The position numbers and the translations under genes are program-made. A stretch of DNA of 64,000 nt from Cyanophora paradoxa (taxonomy: Eukaryota; Glaucocystophyceae; Cyanophorales; Cyanophoraceae), in the NCBI GenBank assembly GCA_004431415.1, contig QPMI01000417.1:1-64000 (forward strand), in the 5' to 3' direction. Under the pieces are notes generated by a model, which had not been told where the DNA came from, did not search any database, and saw nothing but the letters and a program-made list of their open reading frames with translations. Shown here piece after piece: positions 36,201-47,400 of this stretch. How positions within the stretch are numbered: the first letter of the stretch is position 1; each line of letters begins with the position of its first letter.

Positions 36201-39200
36201 GGCGGTCCTTGGTGGCGGTCTTAATAGAAATTAATCGTAAAAGTAGTTAAGCGCTTATATGCCCCAAAGGGGATTCTCTTAACGACGAGGAACGAACCTG
36301 GCGGTCCTTGGCGGCGGCCAGCTCCCCGCGGCAGACCTGCAAAGGCGCGGGCCGGGGCAAGCTTAAGCCAAGGCGCGAAACTTCGAATTTATATTGATCT
36401 AGAGCCAGAGCTTGAGGGGAGGGCGGACCTCGGAGGCGCAGGCGCCGGGCGTGACCACCAGCACGAGGGCCTCGCGGGCGCGTCAATCACGATCAGCGCG
36501 CGCCTAAGGCGAGCGTATCTACTAAGGATTTACCTGCGCGGACTGGACGGAGGGGTCGACTCCGGATCCGCCCGCCGGCGCCCCGGCGTCGGCATCCGCG
36601 GCCGCCGCGGCGGCGTCGCTCGTCTGCGAGGGCGGACTTGAATTTCGCACGAAAGTCACGGAGGCAAGGGGGCCCGCACCGGCACCCAGCACTGCGGATC
36701 GAAAGAAAGAAAGGGCACGTGTGCCATCAGATGGAAGTTCAGTTCTTCGAGGTGTGCCCGAAATTAAACAGGCGGCAAGCGCACGGTGACGTGCTGCTCC
36801 TCGCGGGCATCGGTGGCGTCGCTCGTCTGCGAGGCCGGCCGGATTGGGCTTGGTAAGAATTTCGCGCGAAATTGTTGATGTCAGGAAAACCGGGGGGGGA
36901 CCCGCCCGCACCGGCACCCAGCACTGCGGACCGAAGGGAAGAAGGGGCGCCATCAGACGGAATTGTGATTCTTCGAGGCGCGCGGGGCGGGCCCGTGGCG
37001 CACGGTGACGTGCTGCGCCTCGAGGCGGTCGCGGAGGGCCCGCGCGAAGGCGGCCGCGCCGGGGTCCCCCCGCTCGTGGCTCACGAAGGCGTCCCGGATC
37101 TGAAGGCGAATCGAAGCCTCATTAAAAATGAGATGGCGTCCTTAAACGGCAGGCAGGGCAAAAGTCGAGAACTCTTAAAGCTTAAATTTGCGCTAGATTC
37201 AGAAGAGTTCTCCCATGGAAGGGCGTGGCTTATAATTAGGGCGGCTCGGCAGGGCAAAGTTCTAGATTTCTTGAAGCTTTGCGCCAAATTTAGAAGGCGT
37301 GGCTAAGGGCGGCATGCAATGGAGCTTAAAGCTTCGCACGCACGCCGGCGGCGCGCTTGAGGTCTGCCTTGAAAAGGAGGTCCGACGAGGCGTCCAGCAC
37401 GCGCGCCTGCGCGCAGGAATTCGAAGCGGAATTCGAAGACAAGTTCAGATAAGGGCGCGCCTTGTTCCTTGGGTTCGCGGGCTCCAGCCGGAGCGCGAGG
37501 TCCGCGCCTGCCCGCATCGATTTCGTTGAGTCGTCGACAGAGGCCAAGGTGCAGCGTTCCGCGCGATGGAGGGGAGCGAGGCGGCACCGCGCTGGATGAG
37601 GAGGAGGGCGACGTCGAGCATGGGCCGCCCCAGGCGCACGCAGTGGAAGAGCGCGGTCTCCCCCGTCCCGTTCCGCTCGCTGCACGTCCGGTCGGCTCCG
37701 GTAAAGGCGGGCGGGGCGGGGCGGGGCCGGGCGCACTCGACGCTACCGCCGGCGGTGGCGGCGGCGGCGAGGCGGAGCGCTGTGCCGCGGAGGCCGGCCC
37801 GGCATGCCAGGATGAGCGCCGTGTCCCCTCCCGGGGCGGCCGCCTGCGCCGGCGCCGGCGCCGGCGCCGGCGCCGCCTCGCGCTGCATGGCCGCCAGCCG
37901 TTTGGCGGCGGACAGCACGGCCTTGGCAGCCGGGCGCTCCGCCGTCGCCGCTTCCTGCGGATGCACAAGAATCTCAACTTAGCAGTAATCACCGAGCCGA
38001 GCATCGAGTTATATATCGTGTCAAGAAATATTTTAAATTTGGGCGCCTTCTCGAGGGGCGCGACGTCCTTAAAACGGCAGGCAGGGCAAAGCTCTAGAGC
38101 TCTTGAAGCTTTTTAAGCTTTGCTCAAAATTTAGAAGGCGTGGCTAAGCTTAAGGGCGGCATGCAATTAAGCTTAAAGCTCCCTGCAAACAACTCTCAGC
38201 TTAGTAACATCTAGCTATAGTTATCGTTCTAATTATATAAGAAACATTTTAATTTGCGCGCCTTTTCGAGGGGCGCAAAGTCTTCCGGGAGGGCCGAGCC
38301 GTCGCACAGGAGGAGCCAGTCCGCCCCCGAACTGAGGGGCCGAGCATCAGCTTCTATCCGCTATTTATAGGTAGCTTCCGGATAACCGTCAATTAACATC
38401 GATTGCGCCGAATGCAGACTCACCGGACCGACTCCAGGTCGTTCGTTTTGATTCCTTGGCCGATTAAGGCGACGTACCTAATTATAATCGCTCTCGTGTG
38501 TAAGAATTCGATGTCCACCTGCTGCGACATCGCGAGGCGTCGCCGGTACCCACCCGGCGCCCTGTCCGGCGATCCGCCCCTTCGAGTCGCGCTTGAGTGG
38601 CCGCCAGACGTGCCCCGGGCGGGCCGCCTCCTCCTTGTCCCGCTCCAATAGAAACCTGATAAGCATGATTTTAGCCATCATTTAACTCAAGTGTGTGTTG
38701 AAGCAATAAAACAATACGAACTTGATGACTTCCTTCTGCTCGGTTTTCAGCGCTGCCCGCAGCGGCGATCCCTCTTTGAAGTCCTCCGGCATCGGCTGCC
38801 TCGTCTCCTCCTCCAGTATCGCCCTGTGGTATTACAAAAGAAGTTATGACGTGTATCAGATCATCATCTTATCGTCTTGAGAAGGCGAACGCACTTGAGG
38901 AGGGGAAGCCTCCCGGCCCACGCGGCTGCCATCGCGGGCGTGCCGGCCCGGTCGGCGCTGACGTGCACCTTGGCGCCCTTGGACAGCAGGTACCTGCCCT
39001 CATGATCAATGTCATCCTTATATATAATTGAGCTTCGTCTCTAATGCTTCAGCGTGCGCCAGAGGAGCGACATATATAGCTTTCGACAATACTACGATAT
39101 ATTTAGAGGCCTTCGAGTTCGAAGGTCTTTTGAATTCCCGTCTTTTTGGACACTTGGCCTGGCGATGCGATATAACGTTCGAAGATCTTTAACGTCTTTT

Positions 39201-40694
39201 CGGACACATAGGCGTTCTAAGGTCGTTGGCCTTTTTGGATACATATAAAAGGCGCACAGGCCGGGCCCCGGGTCCTCCAGAACGGCAGCCCGGTGCAGCG
39301 CCGTCTCGTCCGCGTTCGTCCTCCCGTCCACGTCGGCGCCTAATTTATAAACGGGCTAAGATCAGCGAAAGCTTATACAACCATGAGGAAGGTCATCAGA
39401 GACGAAGAGCACAGATCGGACCGGCGTCGACGAGCATGCGGAGGAGGGCCATGTCGACCTTCGGGGGGGCCGCGTCCGGGTCCGCGCCCTGCGGGATCAG
39501 CAGGAGATCCCGAGCGGTCAGCCGCGGAGATGCAGATCTAGAGCGATCAGCCGCGCAGAGAGCATGCGGGCTCAATTCGTCGATCCGAATAAATTTTATG
39601 CGAATGCCTAAAATTGCCCCTGATCAAGCGTCCCAGGTTAAGTTGCCCCTGATCAAGCGTCCTAGGGTCAAGCGTCCAAGGGGTAAGGGGGGGGGACGGG
39701 GGGGGGGGGGGAAAGGGGTAAGGGGGGTAAGGGGGGGGGGGGGGGGGGCGCCTGGGGAGCGAGGGCCTCCATGAGGGTGGTGATGTACGTGGCAGACCGG
39801 TCCCCCGCGCTCGCCCCCGCCTCCAGCAGGAGCCTGCAGGGATAAAAAGCGGAGAGATCAGATCTCGGGTGGATTAAAATATAGTGGGGGCTCCAGATCT
39901 AGATGTAGATCTAGATCTGACCGGACGAGCTCGGCGTCGCCGGTGCGGCAGGCGTGAAGGATGGGCGTGTAGCCGCCCGAGCCGCCCGCCGAGTGCACGT
40001 CCGCCCCCATCGACAGGAGGAGCCTGGCCATGGCCGCGCGAGCGAAGGGGCACAGTGAGCACGAGATCGAGGTAATCGGTAAACATCGACGCAAGAGCTC
40101 GCAAACAAGGCACACGCTTTGCTCTCTTCGTTTGGCAAGCTAAGCTAAGCGCAGTGCGTAGCGCGCACCGGACCGTCGCCTTGTCTCCGACATCGCTGGC
40201 GGTGCGCAGGGATTTGTCCAGGATCTCCTGCGAGGGCTTGAAGCCGCCCTCCTGCAGAGCCCTGCGGGCCGGCGCCGCGCGTGAGCCCCTTTATATAATT
40301 AGAGAGAAGCCCTCAGAGATAAAAGCCGTCAGAGAGAAAAGCCCTTTCTCTGACATCGGCCACTGGGTCGTACTTGATTTGGGGCTCAGATCTAGATCTA
40401 GATCTAGTTCGGATTCCGAACCCGATGCACTCGGCGGCGGCCTCGCCGCAGGTCGTCGCGGCCTCGAAGGCCGTGCCGCCCTGCTTGTCCACGACGCCGG
40501 CGTCGGCCCCCTTCGCCAGCAGCGCCCTGCGAAGGGAGCTTATAATTAGTGATCCGATCTGGGGTTTATAAATAGAGGCTTATAATAGAGGGGGTCTTAT
40601 AATAGAAGCTTAAGGGGCTTATAATAACGTTTACTGGGGTTTAGCGATCTTATAAAAGGGGTGCTTATAATAGATTGGGGGCGCCGGCAGGGCC

Positions 40695-40726
<32 letters not shown>

Positions 40727-43700
40727 GGGCCCGGAGAGGGGGGGGGGGGGGGGGGGGGGAGGGGGGGGGGGGGGGCACCGGACGAGGAGCGCGTCGCCCA
40801 CTCCACAGGCGAACATGAGCGGAGTCTTGCCCGAGCCGTCCACCGCATTCACGTCTGCCCGGAGTGAAGCTTAAGGCGCATGTTCAGACAAAACGTGTCG
40901 AGGGTCCAATGCATCGATCGGAATTAAAAAACGCATGCGCATGCGCGCGCACCCGCCCCATTCTCGATCAGCCATCTGTCGGGTCGGGGTCGGCCCCGGG
41001 CCCGGGGCGCGCGCGCGTCAGCAGAAGATGTCGCGCCGGTAGCCTAGTCCTAGATCTAGATCTGGGTCCCGGGAACGGAAGGGGAAGGGGTGCGGCGCGG
41101 GCGGGCGCACGCGGAGATCTCACGGCGGGGGCCCTTCTCGGGGCACCCCAGGGCGAAGTGCAGCGGCGTCCTCGTCCCGTAGTTCCTGCGAAATGCGGCA
41201 TAATATAAGGTAATACGGCTCGAACTCCGTTATATTGTGGTTGTATTGAGAGTTTCGTAATTTTAAGCTCATTCGACCGCGCCGGGCGCGCGCGGCGTGC
41301 CGGGCGCGCGCGGCATGCATTTGCGCACCTTCGGTCCGCCCCCTTGGGGATCGCCTGCTCGTAGAACTCCTTGTTCGTTATGTCGCTCCCCTTGCCCACG
41401 AGGTACCTGCGGGGTCGTCCGATTTAATGCAGGTTCTCGTGATCATATCTAGATCTAGATATTGACGCTCGCTCGATCTCAGCCAATCTAAGCCCGCGTC
41501 CTTTCTCTTCCTAATAAAACATCGGGCAAGCCGACTTGGGGATCATAACTAGGGGCCCGGCCGCGTTTGGCGCGCCGGGGGTGCAAGGGGGGAATCGGGA
41601 TCTAATGAAAGAGGCCCGGTCGGCGTGCTCGGCCGGCACACGCGGTTCTGCAATATAAGCTCGATATAAGCTCGATATAAGCGCAGCAAGAGAGTACGGT
41701 CTAGATCTGGCCGGCCGGGCGTGCTCGGCTGCGATCAGCTGCAGCGGCGCAGGCAGCAACGCAAGCAGTTTCTAGGCGGAAATCTAGAGGAGACGTTGAC
41801 AGGTAGAGAGAAGTGGTTCCATGCAGAACCGCGCAATGAATTCGAAGAGCAAGGCGTACGCGACGAACTGCGTGGCCGGAAGCCGAAATCTAGAGGAGAC
41901 AGCTAGGGAGAACTGGTTCCATGCAGAACCGCGCAAGGAATTCGAAGACCGGAGTTAGAGAGAAGTTAGTTTTCCCCTCGAAAACCACTTTTTCCCCTCG
42001 AATTCGACGCTCGAAAGTCGAGAGCTGACCGGTCCACCGAGCCAATCGGAAGGCGAATAACCAACATTTTCGTTGCAGACTGGCCCTCGAAAACGGCCTC
42101 ATAGAAAAATTTTGGCTGAAGCGAGGGAACGGGAAGCAAGGGGGCCCCCTTCCCCCCTTGCAATTAGATCTGTATATCTGATCTGGACCGAAGGTTCGCA
42201 CTTGACGATCTCGAAGAGCCCCTTCTGGGCGGCGTGCTCGACGGGCCGCCAGCCGCCCTCGAACCGCGCCTCCGTATCCGCCCCCCGCTCCACCAGCAGC
42301 CTGGGGTACGTATAAAGGAGCGCGGGGAAACAGCCCCGGAGGGGTACGCGCACTTCACGACCTCGAGATCGCCGGCGTCCGCGGCGTAGAACAGCGCCCG
42401 GAGGCCCCTGCGAACGCCGCAAGAGGGACGAAAGTGAGCTTGATTAGATTGAATTTGAAAGCTCAAGCTTCACGCTCGCACCTCCCCGTGTAGGGACCCA
42501 GCTCCTTACAGAACGCTGAAGTGCGGGGATCGTGAGAGGGGCGGGAAAGGGGGCGGGAAGGAAAGGGGGGATGGGGGGGTGGGGGGAGGGGAGGGGAGGG
42601 AGGTGGGTGGGTGGGGGGGGAGGGGGGGGGGGGGGCGCAGGCGCGCGGAAAAGGGCGCGGGAAGAAAGGGGGGGGGGGGGGGGGGGGGGGGACGTGGAGG
42701 AGAGGAGGGGAGAGAAAGGAGGAGAGCAAAGGGCGGATAAGAGGATCCGGAAGGGTAATTAAATTAAAGGGCGAACGAAGCTTAAGCGGCGCACCGTTCA
42801 CGTCGGCGCCGCGGTCGAGGAGGATTCGGACGCACGCCTCGCTCGGCGTCTCCCGCGCCGCTGTCCGTAAGGCATGTCGACGTCAGAATCAAGCTTTATG
42901 ATCATGATCACGGCAATTTCGAATATTGATATCGATTAATACACAACCGCACACAGCTGTAAACAGCTAGAAGCTGATACTTATATAACAGAGCCATTCA
43001 ACAGATATATACAGACAGCTGTACACAGCTAGAAACGAATATCGAGTAAAATACACGCACCCAGGTGGAGGGGGGTGAACGCGGCCGCGTCGCGCGCGTC
43101 GACCTGGGCCCTTATTAGTCTTCCCGCCCTTCGACCTTATTAGTTAGAAAACTTATTGGTTAGTTACACGCATTAGTATTAGTTAGAAACTAATGAGTTA
43201 GTATGCAAGAGGTCTAAAAGCGTCGACCTGGGCGCCGGCTTCGCAGAGGGCGGCGAGGCAGTCCGCCTTCCCCGTGCTGGCGGCCCAGTGGAGCGCCGTC
43301 TTCTGCTCCCCGTCCCGCGCCTCGAGCTCCGCGCCCCTCTCCAGAAGGAACTGCGCGCGCGCAAATTAAATCCGACGGGATCAAATCTTCGTCGAAGCCG
43401 GCGGAGATCTAGATCGCGAACGAGGGCTCGTGGAAAGGCGGGGCCGACCTTCACGACGGGCGCGTGCCCACGCCCGGCTGCGTAGATGAGCGCCGCCCGC
43501 TGCGCGTCGCAGCGCTCGTCGACCTGCGCCCCGTGCTCCAGGAGCCACCTGCGGCGGCGCAGGCGGACAGGTGCGCGTACGCGCGCGTCAGTTGCAAGTC
43601 GCGCACGTATGTACATGTATATGCGGGATGGATCGACGCGAACGCGGGCTCACCGCGCCGCGTCGAGCTGCCCGAAACGGGCCGCCTCGATGAAGGGAGT

Positions 43701-43987
43701 GCGCCCGGCCTCTCCTTTCGCCATCAAGTCGGCTCCCCCGTCGAGGAGCGCTTGCAGTGCCTCCGCGCTTCCCCCGCGGGCCGCGTGGTGGGCGGCACGG
43801 AGTCCGGCGTGGTCGCGCTCGTTCGCGTTGGAACCGGGAGCCGCCAGCAGCTTCCTGTGTGCGAGGGGAGCTCATCCGCGTGCGCGGCAGCGAGCGCAGC
43901 AGGCCGGGCGGCGCGGGCGGCGAACTGGACGCACCGGATCTCCGCGGCATCGCCTGCTGCTGCCGCTGCACACAGCTGCGATGCCAT
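32615..43987 (-). CDS. Ankyrin-repeat protein with TIR domain and second TIR-like domain
   Basis: About 45 exons (mean about 84 nt), roughly 1,260 residues, starting at ATG 43,987 (MASQLCAAAAAGDAAEIR). Exons from 43,987 to about 37,340 encode ankyrin repeats of the form R-LLLxxGADxN...TPLHxAA, for example exons 43654-43854, 43449-43548, 42202-42300, 39922-40023 and 37588-37679. TIR domain 1 is spread over 37004-37099 (IRDAFVSHERGDPGAAAFAR), 36534-36623, 36429-36470 (ALVLVVTPGACASE), 36298-36336 (VCRGELAAAKDRQ) and 35922-35975 (IPVFPVWRQQCALDD). The Glu in CRGEL sits where TIR NADases keep their catalytic glutamate. A second, diverged TIR-like unit follows (DHVVLWCSPQ, FARAVVLGLADRGIPCWADC, TRAVVSCRAFVPLLR), then a coiled segment, ending SSNSKACSVM. 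Every domain has a counterpart in gene I. One exon (40953-40975) is 23 nt. Confidence 0.88.
34500..34670 (-). repeat. Duplicated exon start in gene H (about 100-bp period)
   Basis: A stretch of about 55 bp containing the acceptor and first bases of exon 34458-34549 (GCGCAG then GTGCCCGGGGCGGCG) recurs at about 34,607-34,668, with a shorter third trace near 34,740. It creates an alternative acceptor for the same exon. Confidence 0.75.
36600..37050 (-). repeat. Tandem duplication spanning an exon-intron-exon junction in gene H
   Basis: About 215 bp is present twice, at about 36,613-36,830 and 36,826-37,050. Each copy contains the start of the exon reading TSDA, an intron with the landmarks GCACCGGCACCCAGCACTGC and TTCTTCGAGG, and the end of the TIR exon reading QHVT. 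Between the two copies lies a potential 42-nt exon, TSDATDAREEQHVT, with an intact GCAG acceptor and GTGCGC donor, in phase with both neighbours. Confidence 0.8.
37130..38290 (-). repeat. Repeated intronic blocks flanking one ankyrin exon of H
   Basis: A block of about 100-120 bp with the landmarks GGCAGGCAGGGCAAAG, CTTGAAGCTTT, AAATTTAGAAGGCGTGGCTAAG and GGCGGCATGCAAT occurs at about 37,137-37,180 and 37,249-37,345 (split) and again at 38,062-38,182. A second pair, CGCCTT(C/T)TCGAGGGGCGC, lies at about 38,038 and 38,262; the latter is the 3' end of exon 38262-38331. These are partial tandem copies that include exon edges. Confidence 0.7.
37493..37860 (-). repeat. Near-identical inverted tract shared with gene I (copy in H)
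   Basis: Read on the minus strand, this segment matches 49,640-49,990 on the plus strand almost base for base, including two introns and the exons GDTALI...CRAGLRGTALRL and GETALFHCVRLGRPMLD. The exons on either side are far less alike, which points to gene conversion or a very recent local copy. Confidence 0.85.
40740..40775 (+). repeat. Long G tract in an intron of H
   Basis: A nearly uninterrupted run of about 35 G lies directly downstream (sense) of a GTGCCC donor, so the transcript carries poly-C. Comparable tracts are at 33,258-33,295 and 39,690-39,748 in the same gene. Confidence 0.85.
41407..42201 (-). other. Large intron of gene H with a direct repeat
   Basis: This intron of about 795 bp lies between exons 42202-42300 and 41329-41406. 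It contains two copies of a segment of about 65 bp (AATCTAGAGGAGAC ... TGGTTCCATGCAGAACCGCG ... GAATTCGAAGA) at about 41,780-41,850 and 41,886-41,952, plus reiterated GATATAAGCTC near 41,660. No coding exon is recognisable. Confidence 0.6.
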
Positions 43988-44483
43988 GGACCCGCGAGCA
44001 CCCTCTTGCTCGCTGTTCTGGAAGGCCCGAACGGGCCGGGCCGCAGGCTGCGAACAGGCACCTTGACCGGTACCGGAATTAGCTCGGGCTCAAGAATTTG
44101 ATCGGAGGCCCGCTGACCTCGGCTGACCCAGCTGCTCGCCGCCCGGGCATCGCCCGCAAACGGATGCGTACGGCTCTGATCGCACAGTAGAGGAGTCAGC
44201 TCAGTCAGCTCCGCCCAGGAGCGGCAGCCGCAGGTCGCCTCCGCTCGACCGCGGAGAGCCGAGCGGGAGCGCGGAGATTCGCGAATCTGCATGCACGGTT
44301 GAAGGGGCGATCCCAGGTGCGATTGCTGCCGGCCCCGCTCCCGGCCCGCGGCCGGGCCGCGAGGGCGCGGGCGCCCGGCGCGCTGTAGACCCAGAAATCT
44401 AGGGAAGACGTGGATGCCGGATGCATGTGCCGCGGTTTCTGCGCCTGATCTTCTCTCACGCTGATCTCCTGCGTGCTCGCAGC
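43988..44483. promoter_or_regulatory. Divergent promoter region between ankyrin-TIR genes H and I
   Basis: About 496 bp separate the start codons of the two inverted paralogues. The segment is GC-rich (for example around 44,330-44,380, CGGCCCGCGGCCGGGCCGCG), without a TATA box. Both genes must be driven from here unless distant elements exist. Confidence 0.5.
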
Positions 44484-47400
44484 ATGTCGCTGCTCGAGGC
44501 CGTCCAGAAAGGGCAGGTGGAAGATGTCCGGTGCGCGCGCGGCTCACCGCCTATGCATCAGCGCCTCCTCGAGTTCGCGAATTGAGCTTCCCGCAGGCGC
44601 CTGCTCGCCGACGGTGCAGACGCGAACGCGCTCCACGAGGGCCACCTCGGGGAGAACTTCTCCGCACTCTACTCCGCCGCAGGCTCGGGCAAGCTGGAGC
44701 TCTGCAGGCGCGCGCACACACACACGCCTTTCTTTCCTTTGGGGCGCGCCGCGGCCGACGCTCTTTCGCCCAGAATCCTCCTGGACGCCGGGGCCGACCC
44801 GAAGGCGCCTGTGGTGTTCAAGCCGAAGGGGGGAGGCGCCGCCGTGAACGCTGACCTGCCCCCGGACCGAGGGATGCAACCCCTCCACGTTTCTTCCCTC
44901 AACGGCCATCTCGAAGTCGTCAGGTGCGGGCCGCGTGCGTGCGCACCTCCCTCCCTTCCCCGCCCTAGCTAACTGCAAGTTACCGTACCCCCAGGTTCCT
45001 GCTAGAGCGCGGGGTGCGATGCGCGAGCGCGCGGCCCTCTTGTGGGCGGGATCCCCTGAGCCGCCCCGGCCGCCCCCCCCCCCCTCCCCCCCCCCCTCCC
45101 CCCCCGCCCCCCCCCCCCCCCCCCCCTCCTCCTCCTGCCCCCGCTCGCAGGTGGACCCAGCCGCCCTCGCCTACGAGGACGGGTACAAGACGACTAAGGT
45201 CACCGCTCTGCATTTGGCCCTCTCCAGGGCGGACAGGGGCGGATCCCAGATCGAGGTTGCGAGGTGAGCGGGGGTACGCCGTTTTCTGCGACCCCGCGCG
45301 ACGTACCCCCCAGGCTCTTGCACGAGAAGGGCTGCCCGATGGATCTGCGGCACGCTTCGCTGCTGGGGGAGCTTCCGGTCGTCCAGTGCGCAGCTTCCGC
45401 TGGGTACACCTCGTTCCTGCGGGATCGCTGATCGCTGTACCCCCTTCCTTCCTTCCAGGCGCCTCCTGGAGTCGAACCCGGACGTAAACGAGCCCGACGA
45501 GAAGGGGTACGCTGCGCTACACCTCGCGAGCAAGTACGGCCACGCGGAGGTCGTGAGGTTGGCGTACCCCCCCGGCTCCTACCCTTCCTCCTTTCCCCTC
45601 TCTGAGCTCCGTATACGTACCCCCAGGGTTCTGCTGGCGGCCGGCGCCGACCCAAAGAAGAGCATGGATCCGGAGCTCAACCGCGGGAAAATCGGAATGA
45701 AGTACCCCCCGCTCCAAGCGGCCTGCTCGAGTGGGAGAGCGGACGTCGTCCAGCGCGCCCCGTACCCCCGGCCGTCCCGCATTCCGTACCCCTGACCGCT
45801 CTGGCGGGTACAGGCTCCTTCTGGACGCGGGCGTGGACGTCAACGTCCTGGCCTGCCCCGAGGGGGGGTACAGCGACAGGGACACGCGGACGGCCCTGCA
45901 CGTCGCCTGCGCGGCGGGGCACGAGGCCGTCGTCCGGTACCCCGTTTCCTTCCCCCTGCACCCCGGCCCGCCTTCGGGCCCCCTCATGCCTTCGCGCCAG
46001 GCTGCTCCTTGCAAACGGGGCGGACACGGCCGTCCTGTCGGGGTACCGCGTCGTGCGCACCATCGTCGCGGCGGGGCCCGAAGACACGGCGCGCTCCCCT
46101 ACCCCTACCCCCCCCCTCCCCCCCCGCCTTCTACCCTGCCCCCCCGCCCCCGCCGCCTCTTACGCTGGCTCTAGAGTGGGGAGACAGCGCTCCACGCCGC
46201 GGCGCGAGGCGGAAGCGCAGCCATCGTAAGGTGAGGCGGGCCGGCGGCCCCGGTTCAGCCGCCGGGGTACGCTTTTTCCGCTGACGCTGCGGGCGAACGT
46301 TCAACAGGCTCCTGGCTAAAGAGTTCGGAATGGACGTGAACGCTCAGGTGAACGCACGCACCGCCGGCACCCTCCGGAGCTCGCCTCTCGAATATATAGC
46401 CCTCCCCAGGCTGATCGAGCTCTTTTTTTTCGCAGGGCGAGTTCGGGTGCAGGCCGCTGCACGTGGCCGTGACCCACAGCCGCCTCGACGCGGCCCGGCC
46501 CGGTGTCCCCGGTAGGACCGCCCTCTATAGGAGCGGAACGCCCCACTTGAGCTTTCGCGTGCGCATCGCCGACCCGCGAGCCCGCGCCCTCTACGCGGAC
46601 GGATATACAGAATCCTGCCTCCATCCGAGCCAAATTTTAAAGCGCTAGCGCCCCTCCACATGGATGCGCCGCGCCATTGATATTTCTGCGCCTCGAGAAG
46701 GGGGAGCGCCACCGCTTCTAGGACGGAAGCTCGCCCTGCGCCTCCGCCACGCCCCGCTCCTAGCTGGGGACCTAGTTCCCCCGTTTCCTTTCTTCCTGCC
46801 GCGCCGCTAACCGAAAGCCTCGGGCCCTCCCTGCAGCTGGACCGGATCCGCAAGGAGCGCATCCCCGTCCTCCAGCTCCTCGTCGACGCCGGCGCGAACG
46901 TGAGCAGCAGGGCGCCGTGACCGCCCTCTCCAGCGGTCTCCGGATCCGGGACGAGTATAAATGAACACCCGTTTAGATATAGCTTACGACCTCGCCGAGC
47001 GTGACGCCGGGGCGGGGCGGGCTCAGGTGAACCACGGGCTCGTCGCGGGGCGGCCGACGCCGCTCTTCAGCGCGGCTCAGGCGGGCAACGTGCCCCTTGT
47101 CCGGTGCGGCACACGCACACACACGCACACACTTCTTGTTTCTTCTTTCCGATCGCGATGCTTTCGTCTTCAAATGTCCTTTTGGCGCTCCTGCGCAGAC
47201 TTCTGCTGGCTGCCAAGGCCGACCCGAACCCGCCCGCCATCAAAGGCAGCTTCGGGAGGCAGGGGGTACGCGAATCGACCTGCCGCAGCCGGGCCCTCGC
47301 GCCCGCTTGTAACTAGCGCCGTTATATTAACTTTCCACCGCCCCGTCCCAGGGTACGGTCCTCTCTGTTGGGACGCGGTCCCTTGACCCCGATCTGGTCA

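Noticed and set aside
37445-37966. A stand-alone ankyrin gene in the H/I near-identical tract
   Set aside because: The tract fits as in-phase exons of H (and its copy of I); no independent start or stop is supported.
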